Source: JACQKT01 sp038063055 (GTDB lineage: Bacteria > Patescibacteriota > Minisyncoccia > UBA6257 > 2-01-FULL-56-20). From it: DNA of 64,000 nucleotides. The notes beneath the pieces were generated by a model. The model did no database searches. It saw only the letters and a list, made by a program, of their open reading frames with translations, and was not told where the DNA came from. Below, in pieces: positions 1 to 7,248 of this stretch. The position numbers and the translations under genes are program-made. Location: contig JBBTVY010000005.1 of assembly GCA_038063055.1 (NCBI GenBank), positions 5,523 through 69,522 on the forward strand, read 5' to 3'. Positions within the stretch are counted from its first letter, which is position 1. Every line of letters begins with the position of its first letter.

Positions 1-1
1 A

Positions 2-304
2 AGCGGAAAAATAAAGCCGGTGCCGCAAAACGAATCTGAGGCGACTTACACAAATAAAATATCCACCAAAGACGCCTTTGTGGACGAAAAAAAACTTGAG
101 GAGGCGGTCGGCGGCAAAAATACCAAAGCCGCTCAAGAGATAGACAAAAAAATAAGAGCGCTTACGCCAGAGCCGGGTGTTTGGACCCTTCGACAAGCTC
201 AGGGCAAGCAGCAAAGAGTAAAGCTTTTGGAGGCCGAATTTGCCGGCGGAAAATTAACTCTCAAAAAGATTCAAATCGAAGGCCAAAAGCCCAAAACCGC
301 ATAA
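2..304 (+). CDS. fmt: Methionyl-tRNA formyltransferase, C-terminal fragment (cut by window edge)
   Basis: The reading frame is open to the left edge, so this is the 3' end of a longer gene; the GTG at 20 is internal. The tail resembles the Fmt C-terminal OB-like domain, which binds initiator Met-tRNA before N10-formyl-THF formylates it: PVPQNESEATYTNKI, then RALTPEPGVWTL and VKLLEAE are family-typical. Between WTL and RVKLLEAE lie a few extra residues (RQAQGKQQ) encoded by a palindromic repeat at 180-202. The gene ends at a bidirectional terminator. Identification is good; whether the insert affects activity cannot be told. Confidence 0.85.
   Translation, partial: SGKIKPVPQNESEATYTNKISTKDAFVDEKKLEEAVGGKNTKAAQEIDKKIRALTPEPGVWTLRQAQGKQQRVKLLEAEFAGGKLTLKKIQIEGQKPKTA
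180..202. repeat. Short palindromic repeat (CTTCGACAAGCTCAGG type) inside fmt
   Basis: The segment CCCTTCGACAAGCTCAGGG belongs to the same word family as copies at 33949-33970, 37615-37695, 48349-48372 and 63696-63742 (GGTGAGCTTGTCGAACC and variants). Here it lies in frame in fmt, adding residues to the loop after WTL. Confidence 0.75.
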
Positions 305-353
305 TTTTATTACCTGTCCACAGAATATCTCTCCGACGGCGGTCGGCGGTGAT

Positions 354-376
354 ACCGCGCCGCTCTGCGGCGCGGT
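354..376. terminator. Bidirectional hairpin terminator between fmt and the cohesin gene
   Basis: A perfect 9-bp GC stem, ACCGCGCCG/CGGCGCGGT, with a 5-nt loop lies between two convergent genes (stops at 304 and 380). A T-rich stretch follows on the plus strand. Confidence 0.75.
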
Positions 377-379
377 TAT

Positions 380-2488
380 TCATTTTTCCGCGGATTCGGC
401 TGTCTCCCAAATTTCTTTGTTCACATATTGACTTACAGTTTCAAGGTCATTGAGTAATTTCTCCTCGCGCATCTTTTCCTCCACGGAAAGTTCATTTTTG
501 AGTTTGGCGCGGCGCATTAGGTCAAGTTCCAATTCTATATCCTTTCGCAGAACGGCGAAACCCCTCTTTATCGAATCCTCGGCGTCCTTGATTGCTTGTT
601 TTAGGCGCTGGTTTTTGAGACGGACATGGTAACCATGATAAAGCACGAATGCCAACAACCCCACGAAAGCAAGCGCGAAGATAATGAGTAAAAACAGGTA
701 GAAATCCTCATAACTTAAGCGGGCGCCGCCTATCTGGATAGCTGTTTTGGCAACCAGGAGGTCGAATTTAGGGCTTGGGGGACTCACATCATTGGCAACT
801 TTAAGCTGTGTCCAAGCAATGTAGCGGCTGGCTTCCAAAAATCGCGGGAAAGAGTAGAACCAAGCGCCGTTTTCATCGGTAACCGCCACCCGATTTTCCG
901 TGGCTCCGGTGTCAATGTTTTGCAGATAGATTAAAACCTGGGCTTGGGGCACTCCGGCATTGCCGCCGATATAGAGAATTTCATCATTGGAAATTGACTT
1001 TGGGAAAAGAGTTACCACCGGAGGGTCCAGACGAACGTTGCTTAGAGAATCCTCGGCGGCTTGGGCGTGAAGGGTAAGAATACCGAAATTCACGACAAAC
1101 ATCAGATAAATAAGCATTAAACCCTTATCCACGCCCCCTTCGCCGAAGCCAGGGCGAGGAGGCGAGCCGTAATCTTTTTGTTTTTCTTTGAGTTCGGCCA
1201 GCTTCCCGGAGATATTGGGATGTTTCAAAATGTCCTTGACAAGGTATTTATCGATTTGCAGATGTCGTTTCCAGATCCATATCATTAAATAAACCATTAA
1301 TCCTAAAAGAGCCAGGGCTAAAATCAAAACGTATGGCCACCCGAAGGTAACCCCGCCGACACTCAATCCCCCCGAATAGATAACTCCCAAGAAAGGCGCG
1401 GTTATTGTAAGTTTGCTCTCTGCTTGAAAGTAGTTGCCCGCCTGGTCGTAGGCGCGGACGACAATGTCGTATTTGCCTTGGTCTAAAACCCTTGAATATG
1501 GCGAATAAGCTTCGATAAAGAACGGCGTGGTATTTTGGGCAACCAGGGCTTCCGGCAAATCCAAAGATATAATCTTCAGTTCATAGTGGTTTATCCCGGA
1601 CACAACATCGGTTGTGACAAAATCTATAATCGGGCGGTTGTTGGAAGTAATATGGCCTGGTGAAAAATTAAGTTTGAAAGCGGCAGGCGGCGTGTTATCA
1701 ACTCGAATCACGTAATCGGTAATGCCGCCCCAAGCGCCTTGCCGCAGACTTTTAATGTGGAAATAATAAACGCCGTCGGCAAGATTATTATAAACAACGC
1801 GATTTCGCGCTTCCTCCGATATGTCATCGGGTTCGCCCCCTGGTTCCTGGTCCAGGACATAGCTGTATCCCTGTATATCGGGCGGCGCCGTCCATTCCAG
1901 CGTCACAGTTTTTGTGTTGTACCACTTCTCCTGGTCAATGTTAGTGCGGGAAGTGACAGTCGGCCCCTGCGGCGGCGGCAGGGTGAGATAGTAAATCCCG
2001 TTCGTAGTTTGGCCCAACGTGTCAGTTCCGCGGCCGTCATTCAGAAGCACTTTCGAATCATCCAAGATTTTCAAAACGGCAGTACCGGTGCTTTTTACGC
2101 GAAAAGTAACGGTGGAAAGCAAACCGGCGTCGGTGTTGATGCCGGGAGTCGGAATAGTTCCCTGGAACTTAAGCGTGCCGTCGGTATTGGAATAGCTTGG
2201 TTGAACGACCCAAATCTGGATTAAAGATTTTCCCGTTGTCGGTGAAACCACCTGAAGTTTATCCGCCGGAAAACTTAGGTCCGCCTCAATCGCGTTTATT
2301 GCCTGACCGCCGGTATTGACATAGATTGAGACCGTAAAAGTGCCGCCTAAGGTAAAAGTTCCCGATGGCGGGGCCACGTAAAGAGAGGCGGCCGCCTCGG
2401 CGGAAACTCCGGAGAAAAACATAAAAAACGCGGCAAGCAAAATAGCGGTCTTTGCCGCTATCTCGTGGATTTTCGCCAAGTAATTCAT
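380..2488 (-). CDS. Membrane-anchored cohesin-domain surface protein, apparent fusion of two exported proteins
   Basis: About 702 aa. An N-terminal signal peptide (residues 1-32) is followed by a cohesin-like beta-sandwich (about 33-168; LNDGRGTDTLG near its end), two Ig/fibronectin-like segments and a transmembrane helix near 385-410. A short linker encoded by a palindromic repeat follows. Then a second signal-like hydrophobic stretch (LMLIYLMFVVNFG...HAQAA), another beta domain, a second transmembrane helix and a charged coiled-coil tail. Cohesins bind dockerins, and a dockerin gene lies at 3804-4907 in the same cluster. ATG at 2488 is preferred; a TTG at 2500 would add four residues and overlap the upstream gene. 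Binding of the neighbouring dockerin is inferred. Confidence 0.75.
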   Translation of the reverse strand: MNYLAKIHEIAAKTAILLAAFFMFFSGVSAEAAASLYVAPPSGTFTLGGTFTVSIYVNTGGQAINAIEADLSFPADKLQVVSPTTGKSLIQIWVVQPSYSNTDGTLKFQGTIPTPGINTDAGLLSTVTFRVKSTGTAVLKILDDSKVLLNDGRGTDTLGQTTNGIYYLTLPPPQGPTVTSRTNIDQEKWYNTKTVTLEWTAPPDIQGYSYVLDQEPGGEPDDISEEARNRVVYNNLADGVYYFHIKSLRQGAWGGITDYVIRVDNTPPAAFKLNFSPGHITSNNRPIIDFVTTDVVSGINHYELKIISLDLPEALVAQNTTPFFIEAYSPYSRVLDQGKYDIVVRAYDQAGNYFQAESKLTITAPFLGVIYSGGLSVGGVTFGWPYVLILALALLGLMVYLMIWIWKRHLQIDKYLVKDILKHPNISGKLAELKEKQKDYGSPPRPGFGEGGVDKGLMLIYLMFVVNFGILTLHAQAAEDSLSNVRLDPPVVTLFPKSISNDEILYIGGNAGVPQAQVLIYLQNIDTGATENRVAVTDENGAWFYSFPRFLEASRYIAWTQLKVANDVSPPSPKFDLLVAKTAIQIGGARLSYEDFYLFLLIIFALAFVGLLAFVLYHGYHVRLKNQRLKQAIKDAEDSIKRGFAVLRKDIELELDLMRRAKLKNELSVEEKMREEKLLNDLETVSQYVNKEIWETAESAEK
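1130..1166. repeat. GC palindrome (CTTCGCCGAAG type) at the junction of two halves of the cohesin gene
   Basis: The segment CCCCCTTCGCCGAAGCCAGG plus GCGAGGAGGC is a degenerate copy of the YCCKCCTTCGC...GGMGGR palindrome. In the coding frame it gives SPPRPGFGEGG, just before an internal ATG (1117) that begins a second signal-peptide-like stretch. Confidence 0.65.
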
Positions 2489-2492
2489 GCGT

Positions 2493-3383
2493 TCAAACAA
2501 GGCGTTTCTTTAAAAATATTAGTACTATCAACGACAATATTATTATAATCCAAATCAAATTCTGTTTATACCAAGGCTGTGGATACCGGGGCGGCAAAAC
2601 CGATATTCTTGAATTTCCCGATTTATCCACTGCTTTAACAGTTATATCTTTATCAAGCGATTGGTATTTCAAAAGATAGGGGCTTTCGGCGACAATAAAA
2701 TGGTCGGCTCCTTCTTTTACCTCATAATGGTCTATGCCGCTTCCTTTGTCTTGGGCGTTGAACGCCAAAAACCATTTCCCATCAAGAACAGATTGGTCGT
2801 TGCTTACAATCGGGGAAAACGGGTCGGGCGGAATCGTATCGGCAGGCAAGAGAAGATTGTCTGCTACGGGTGCCTCGGATATCATAAAACTAAGTGCGGA
2901 AACTTTAGTTTTTGCGGCAGTTCCGAGTCCGTCGTTTAGAAACGCTTTCACGTCTTTCATCGAAATCAGTCCGTCCGTGACCCTATCCCCTTTTACAACG
3001 AAAGAAAATAGAAATCCTTTTATGCCATTATATCCTCCAGGTATTATGCCGGAAAAGAAAATTTCTCCGTCGCCGGAAAGATGCGGCTTTTCCACCCACA
3101 AATTGACTATGGAATTGCCGTCGTGTATTTCCTTTAAATCGAGAATGTCGTGCGGGAACACAACTTTTCCCTGAACCGCATTTATTCTCTCATAATCGGA
3201 ATTGAGGAAAACGGATACTTCGAAAAGCTGTCCCACTGCTGCGGTATTGGCCAGCGATGAAAATTCAAAAGTGGCGGCCCGGGCTGTTGATAATGTGCCA
3301 GCCGCGATAGACAAAGCAAGCAAAAAAGCAACAGCAATACGCAATGTCTGTGAATTTGAAATTTTGAATCTGGAATTTGGCAT
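2493..3383 (-). CDS. Cohesin-domain protein with C-terminal membrane anchor
   Basis: About 296 aa from ATG 3383. That start puts a signal peptide (TLRIAVAFLLALSIAAG, ending near ARAA) at the N terminus; an ATG at 3428 would run into the S23 gene and through low-complexity repeat. The mature part opens with a cohesin-like beta-sandwich (FEFSSLANTAAVGQLFEVSVFL, then FLNDGLGT at its end), then an Ig-like segment (GSGIDHYEVKEG), and ends with a transmembrane helix (IIIILSLIVLIF) and a basic tail. It lies just upstream of the longer cohesin gene, whose ATG is 4 nt past this stop, so the two are probably cotranscribed. Likely displayed outside the membrane as a receptor for dockerin proteins. Confidence 0.75.
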   Translation of the reverse strand: MPNSRFKISNSQTLRIAVAFLLALSIAAGTLSTARAATFEFSSLANTAAVGQLFEVSVFLNSDYERINAVQGKVVFPHDILDLKEIHDGNSIVNLWVEKPHLSGDGEIFFSGIIPGGYNGIKGFLFSFVVKGDRVTDGLISMKDVKAFLNDGLGTAAKTKVSALSFMISEAPVADNLLLPADTIPPDPFSPIVSNDQSVLDGKWFLAFNAQDKGSGIDHYEVKEGADHFIVAESPYLLKYQSLDKDITVKAVDKSGNSRISVLPPRYPQPWYKQNLIWIIIILSLIVLIFLKKRLV

Positions 3384-3396
3384 AAATGATTTATAA
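3335..3396. repeat. Low-complexity array flanking the first S23 gene (left arm)
   Basis: AT-rich tandem words (GAATTTGAAATTTTGAATC, TGGAATTTGG) run up to the S23 stop codon. The right flank (3775-3803) carries the same words in the opposite orientation, so the S23 gene is bracketed by an imperfect inverted repeat. Confidence 0.6.
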
Positions 3397-3774
3397 TTAG
3401 AATTCTCTAGTTTTTTTAATAAAAGCATTTAGCAACTTATGAACGACAATTGACTGCTTCGAGAGATTGTCAAAATCTTCAGAATTAATATATTTAATGT
3501 CCCGCGCTATCAAAATTTGATTTTGTAATTCTGTCAACGAGCCATGAGATATTGAATAGAATTGGATTTTCTCTTTCGCAGAATGTCTGGAAAACCCTTC
3601 GGCAATATTGGAAGTTATAGAAACCGCTGCGCGCCTAAGCTGTGAAATCAACCCAAAAGTTTCTTCTCTTGGAAAAGATTTAGTTAAACCATAAATCATT
3701 AAAACTAGTTTATGGGATTCTCTCCATACCTCTAAATCGGTAAATGATTTTATTTTGCTAATGCTATATTCCAT
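3397..3774 (-). CDS. S23 four-helix-bundle protein (23S rRNA intervening-sequence type)
   Basis: 125 aa. Family hallmarks are visible: DLEVWRESHKLVLMIYGLT in helix 1, then FGLISQLRRAAVSITSNIAEG and a long helical remainder. The family was named from open reading frames in intervening sequences of 23S rRNA and is structurally related to the Avd protein of diversity-generating retroelements; its biochemical role is not established. No rRNA or reverse transcriptase is near. It sits between the dockerin and cohesin genes, bracketed by inverted low-complexity arrays, which suggests an inserted unit rather than a functional member of the surface operon. Confidence 0.88.
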   Translation of the reverse strand: MEYSISKIKSFTDLEVWRESHKLVLMIYGLTKSFPREETFGLISQLRRAAVSITSNIAEGFSRHSAKEKIQFYSISHGSLTELQNQILIARDIKYINSEDFDNLSKQSIVVHKLLNAFIKKTREF

Positions 3775-3803
3775 ATTCTAAATTCTAAATTCCAGATTCC
3801 ATA
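3775..3803. repeat. Low-complexity array flanking the first S23 gene (right arm)
   Basis: The words ATTCTAAATTCTAAATTCC and AGATTCC mirror, in inverted orientation, the array at 3335-3396. It fills the 29 nt between the S23 start codon and the dockerin stop. Confidence 0.6.
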
Positions 3804-4907
3804 CTAACCTGTCCAGTAGAACGCGAGTACGCTGAAATCGTCCAAATTAATCTTATTGTCGACTTTTAAGTCCAGACTGGATGGCGGATCCGAACGATTA
3901 TACCAGTAGGCCAGTATCGAAAAATCGACAATGTTGATTTTGCAATCACCGTTCAGGTCCCTGAACAAGCTGGAACAGGAAACCTGCTGTTTGGCGGTCA
4001 CATTTTTGGTTCCGACAATAAAGTTAACAATATTTCCGTAACCGCTGGCTTCAAGATTTCCTATGGAAGCTTTTGATTTCGCCGAGTACGAGCCATAATC
4101 GAGAACGGTCGTGTCGAAATTATATAAATAAACTCCGTTCTTGTCCGAAATTGTCTTGCCAAAAAAATTTGGACTGGAAGATATCGTTATGACAATATCG
4201 GATTGCGGCGAACTTTGGCCGAAAATAATTATATCGTCCCCTCTTTTCACTTCCTCTTTGTCGACCTTGATTGTGGGCGCTATAAAAATACCGGTAACGT
4301 TCATGGTTATCCCATAAATCACGCTGACCGGAAAAGCAAGGAGGCTGGAACGGACGTCGTTTTTGTCTTCGCCATAAAAAGAAAAAATATAATTTCCCGC
4401 GGAAATATTAGATAAGGTTATCTGAAACAAAGCGTCGCTTCCGGCGATTGTCGTCGCCGCAACCTGAGCGTCTTTAAGAAGAGTCACTTCGCTTGAAGGA
4501 TAGGCTCTTCCTGAAAAAACAACTTGCGTCGGTGAGATAAAATATCCTCCCCCGCCACCAACGCCGACAACTCCACCACCGCCTCCGCCGCCAACGGTGC
4601 ACGCGGAGGTGTCGAATGTGCAATCGACTTTACATCCTAAAATTCCTCCGCTAAATCCCTGACTGACGCAAGATTGTCCGCCAAGCGCGGCATCATCGCA
4701 TTGCTCGCCTGCATCCAATATCGCGTTTCCACACACTGAAGGAATCGAAGCGCTGATGTTTACGGAAGCCGCGAAAACAACTTGGTTATAATTTAGAAAA
4801 TAGTCCGCCAAAGGCGTATCCGCTTCCGACGGAAAAACCAAAAATAAAATCGAGGCGAAAAATATTATCAGGGAAATCAATAAAAACCTGGAATAATTAT
4901 TTGTCAT
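3804..4907 (-). CDS. Exported protein with C-terminal type I dockerin
   Basis: 367 aa. An N-terminal hydrophobic segment (residues 8-27) is a signal or anchor. A Cys-rich stretch (CGNAILDAGEQCDD, about 59-105) resembles DUF4215-type repeats. A Gly-rich linker and two Ig-like domains follow. The last 50 residues form a dockerin: two 12-residue calcium loops, DLNGDCKINIVD and DLKVDNKINLDD, each followed by FS(I/V)LA(Y/F). Position 3 of the second loop is Lys instead of the usual Asn/Asp. Dockerins dock onto cohesins in a calcium-dependent way; two cohesin proteins are encoded just downstream. Pairing is inferred from proximity. Confidence 0.85.
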   Translation of the reverse strand: MTNNYSRFLLISLIIFFASILFLVFPSEADTPLADYFLNYNQVVFAASVNISASIPSVCGNAILDAGEQCDDAALGGQSCVSQGFSGGILGCKVDCTFDTSACTVGGGGGGGVVGVGGGGGYFISPTQVVFSGRAYPSSEVTLLKDAQVAATTIAGSDALFQITLSNISAGNYIFSFYGEDKNDVRSSLLAFPVSVIYGITMNVTGIFIAPTIKVDKEEVKRGDDIIIFGQSSPQSDIVITISSSPNFFGKTISDKNGVYLYNFDTTVLDYGSYSAKSKASIGNLEASGYGNIVNFIVGTKNVTAKQQVSCSSLFRDLNGDCKINIVDFSILAYWYNRSDPPSSLDLKVDNKINLDDFSVLAFYWTG

Positions 4908-5041
4908 TTATTTGTTGAATCTACGGGAATTAAAATTTTATGGGTTTCCATATCTTTTATTTTATTCCTTAATTTTCAAGATGCCAAAGCGCCCGCTTGA
5001 TTAATCCGGACTTCTGAAAATCGGTCATTCTTTCAAGATTT

Positions 5042-5977
5042 CTACTCCTTGTTTTCTATTTTCATATATCTCTCAATAACTCGCTGGTTATATTTTTTTA
5101 CACCCCTCGTGGCTATCCAGAATATCAAAAGCAACAGAAGCACGATGGGGACGATAATCTGCCAGGTCACCACGAAAAAACCGATTTCACCGTTAACCTG
5201 TTTATTCATGTTCCCGCCGTAATTCAAAGACAAAACAGCCCTGTAAAAGCCGAATCCGAAGCCGCCCCATCCCGCTGATTCCGGAGTCGCTCTTATTTCT
5301 TTTTGGGAACGCGGGAGTATTTCCGCCCCATATCTGTTCACCGAAAGAATGGCGCTGGTTATTCCGAATACGTTTTTTATTACTATCTTTCCGCTCGGTT
5401 TAAGGTACACGTTGCCCGTGTTTTTAAAAACTATGTTGAAATTATCGGGTATTCGACTGAAAAGCCTGCTCCCGTCGGCGGTGTCGAATTTGTCTATCAG
5501 CGCGGTTTCCTGAATCTGGCCCGAAACATTCAGATAAACCAATATGCCCGCCCTGGTGACTATCGACGTGCCTCCGCCGCTGTTGTCGGGGGGTGAAGTT
5601 CCCCACCAGATGACCGCGAAATGCCCGCCCGGCGGGGCGTCTTCGGGTATCTTTAAAATGTACGGCACGTCTTTGGATTCCCCGGTTTTTAGCGGCACGC
5701 CGTTTTCAATTTTAAACCAGGAACTCAAATCGGTGCGCTCGCCGGCCAAAAATTGTTTCTCGCCGTTCGTTTCCGTAAATTTTTCAAAAGAAGGATAAAG
5801 GGTCTGCTTTTCTCCTCCTTCGTTCATTAAAAAAAGTTTTCCTTCGATAACGCTCCCGGGGTCAAGACTGAATTCCATTTTAGCCGGGCCGACTGTCAGC
5901 GCCCTGGAAACATTCGGCAAAAAACCGGCGAACGCCAACAATGTCACGAAAATCGCCGAAAGAAACTTATTCTTCAT
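5042..5977 (-). CDS. DUF916-like membrane-anchored surface protein
   Basis: About 311 aa from ATG 5977, which starts directly with a signal peptide (MKNKFLSAIFVTLLAFAGF); an ATG at 5013+1000 (6013) would add 12 residues and is less likely. The mature part begins LTVGPAKMEFSLDPGSVIEG, a beta-sandwich as in DUF916 proteins (WxL-interacting proteins), with PYILKIPEDAPPGGHFAVIWWG and a second beta domain (FKNTGNVYLKPSGKIVI). It ends with a transmembrane helix (IIVPIVLLLLLIFWIA) and a basic cytoplasmic tail. In Firmicutes such proteins partner secreted WxL proteins at the cell wall. Here it follows a gene for a beta-rich secreted protein by 54 nt, so a similar pairing is plausible but unproven. 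Confidence 0.65.
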   Translation of the reverse strand: MKNKFLSAIFVTLLAFAGFLPNVSRALTVGPAKMEFSLDPGSVIEGKLFLMNEGGEKQTLYPSFEKFTETNGEKQFLAGERTDLSSWFKIENGVPLKTGESKDVPYILKIPEDAPPGGHFAVIWWGTSPPDNSGGGTSIVTRAGILVYLNVSGQIQETALIDKFDTADGSRLFSRIPDNFNIVFKNTGNVYLKPSGKIVIKNVFGITSAILSVNRYGAEILPRSQKEIRATPESAGWGGFGFGFYRAVLSLNYGGNMNKQVNGEIGFFVVTWQIIVPIVLLLLLIFWIATRGVKKYNQRVIERYMKIENKE

Positions 5978-6031
5978 TATGAAAAGAATACCACCCGCGA
6001 AGAGATTTTTCAACCGAACGATTGAACTGGT

Positions 6032-6697
6032 TCAGTTAGCAAGGCAACTATAGGTGATAGTATCGACATACGTTGCGCCTGGAGTGGAAGAGGCAATGGC
6101 CGCGCCGTGAGTCACAATTATTTCCCTGGCGCTTGTTGTGGCGCTCGTTGAGGCAAGAATTTGCGTGGTCGTAGTTAATCCTCCGAATATTAAAGTAGTT
6201 GTCGCGTAATTGTATCTTGGTCCCATTGAAAATTGTGCTCCCGCTCCGATGGTCGTTGTAGCCGACTGTACGCCGTATCCTTCCGTTCCTGCAGCGAGCG
6301 TTGCCGAAGCGTTAAAGGCCGCGTTAGGAGATTCGATAAGACTGTTACTGCTTGAAGAGTACAGTCCTCCGCCGGTCGTGCTGCTTCCGGTGTCGTTGAT
6401 GCTCAAAGTGCAGCCGAGAGAACTATTGGAGCAAGCCATCGTGCTGGAAACCTGTGGAGTTGAAGTCGAAATGCCGGTCAGGGTCCCGAACAAGGTGGTT
6501 GTCGTGCTGACGCTGCAGCTTATGCTTACCGCCACCGAGGCGTTGACGTTCACGGCGGAAGAAGTGGCGGCGGTCGCGAATTCCGGCGAAATTGCCTGCC
6601 TGAGGAGGTCGCCGAACCAGCTTAAAACAACAAAAGCAAAAACCAAACCGATAGCCGACCAAAAACCGATGTTTTCTTTATTATTAAAACTCGTCAT
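6032..6697 (-). CDS. Secreted Ser/Thr-rich beta protein, paralogue of the C-terminal domain at 7246-10035
   Basis: 221 aa. An N-terminal hydrophobic helix (SAIGLVFAFVVLSWF) is followed by a single domain of about 165 residues starting VAVSISCSVSTTTTLFGTL and ending DTITYSCLAN. The same domain, with matching landmarks (SCS...FGT, MSC..GC.LY.ND.GSSTTGGGLY, REVVVTH, DTITFSCVSN), closes the 929-aa protein encoded upstream. Two Cys pairs probably form disulfides. By position next to a DUF916-like protein it may act like a WxL-type secreted ligand, but no WxL motif is seen. Confidence 0.65.
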   Translation of the reverse strand: MTSFNNKENIGFWSAIGLVFAFVVLSWFGDLLRQAISPEFATAATSSAVNVNASVAVSISCSVSTTTTLFGTLTGISTSTPQVSSTMACSNSSLGCTLSINDTGSSTTGGGLYSSSSNSLIESPNAAFNASATLAAGTEGYGVQSATTTIGAGAQFSMGPRYNYATTTLIFGGLTTTTQILASTSATTSAREIIVTHGAAIASSTPGATYVDTITYSCLAN

Positions 6698-6784
6698 TTG
6701 ATTGAATTGATTTAATCAATGATAATATGATGCTTTTCGACTTGGGTAGATTATAACATATGAGGTTTTAAGAAGATGTGGATA

Positions 6785-6835
6785 ACTCCAACAGGGTAAT
6801 AGGGTTTTAGGGGTTAGGGTATAGAGTATGCGGAT
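6785..6835. repeat. GGGTTA-type low-complexity array flanking the second S23 gene (left arm)
   Basis: Tandem words such as AGGGTAATAGGGTTTTAGGG and GTTAGGGTATAG precede the S23 stop. The right flank (7196-7248) has the complementary CCCTA words in inverted orientation. Confidence 0.65.
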
Positions 6836-7195
6836 TTAGCGTTTATTTTTTAGTTTTTTAATTAAAACAAACAACATTTTTTGAATCTCTGTAAGTAAAT
6901 TTCCGGCTTTTAAAACATCAACTTCGGGGTAAATGCTTTTGATGAGAATAATTTGTGTTTCTAATTCTGCGGCCGAAGCATCTGCAACACTCAAAAATTG
7001 TAAATATTCTCCTAACCCATGCCTTTTATAGCCTTCCGCAATATTTGATGGTACAGAAACAGCCGATCGTCTTATTTGACTAACCAATCCATAAATTTCA
7101 CTTTTGGGAAGTTTATTGCTTAAATCGTAAACCTCTTTTACTAATAAAATAGATTTCTTCCAAACTTCTAATTCTTTATAAGATTTTAAATACAT
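6836..7195 (-). CDS. S23 four-helix-bundle protein, second copy
   Basis: 119 aa. It shows the same family core as the copy at 3397-3774: ELEVWKKSILLVKEVYDL, then YGLVSQIRRSAVSVPSNIAEGY, then a helical C-terminal half. Overall identity to the first copy is limited outside these motifs, so this is not a recent tandem duplicate. It splits two surface-protein genes that share a domain and is bracketed by inverted arrays of CCCTAA-like words. Function unknown. Confidence 0.88.
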   Translation of the reverse strand: MYLKSYKELEVWKKSILLVKEVYDLSNKLPKSEIYGLVSQIRRSAVSVPSNIAEGYKRHGLGEYLQFLSVADASAAELETQIILIKSIYPEVDVLKAGNLLTEIQKMLFVLIKKLKNKR

Positions 7196-7248
7196 TTGTA
7201 TTATACCCCCTACCCTTTTACCCTACTACCCTATAACCCTATACCCTA
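7196..7248. repeat. CCCTA-type low-complexity array flanking the second S23 gene (right arm)
   Basis: Runs of TACCCT/CCCTATAACCCTATACCCTA between the S23 start and the stop of the 929-aa gene. Together with 6785-6835 it forms an imperfect inverted repeat around the S23 gene. Confidence 0.65.

Noticed and set aside
20..304. GTG at 20 as the start of a 94-aa gene
   Set aside because: The frame is open to the window edge and upstream codons fit Fmt; this is only the end of a longer gene.
3383..3428. Upstream ATG at 3428 for the second cohesin gene
   Set aside because: It would overlap the S23 gene and translate low-complexity repeat; ATG 3383 starts a clean signal peptide.
3397..7195. Diversity-generating retroelement, because S23 is related to Avd
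   Set aside because: No reverse transcriptase or template/variable repeat pair is visible nearby.
6785..7248. CCCTAA arrays as true telomeric repeats
   Set aside because: Only short, imperfect runs inside a contig, inverted around an S23 gene; no chromosome end.
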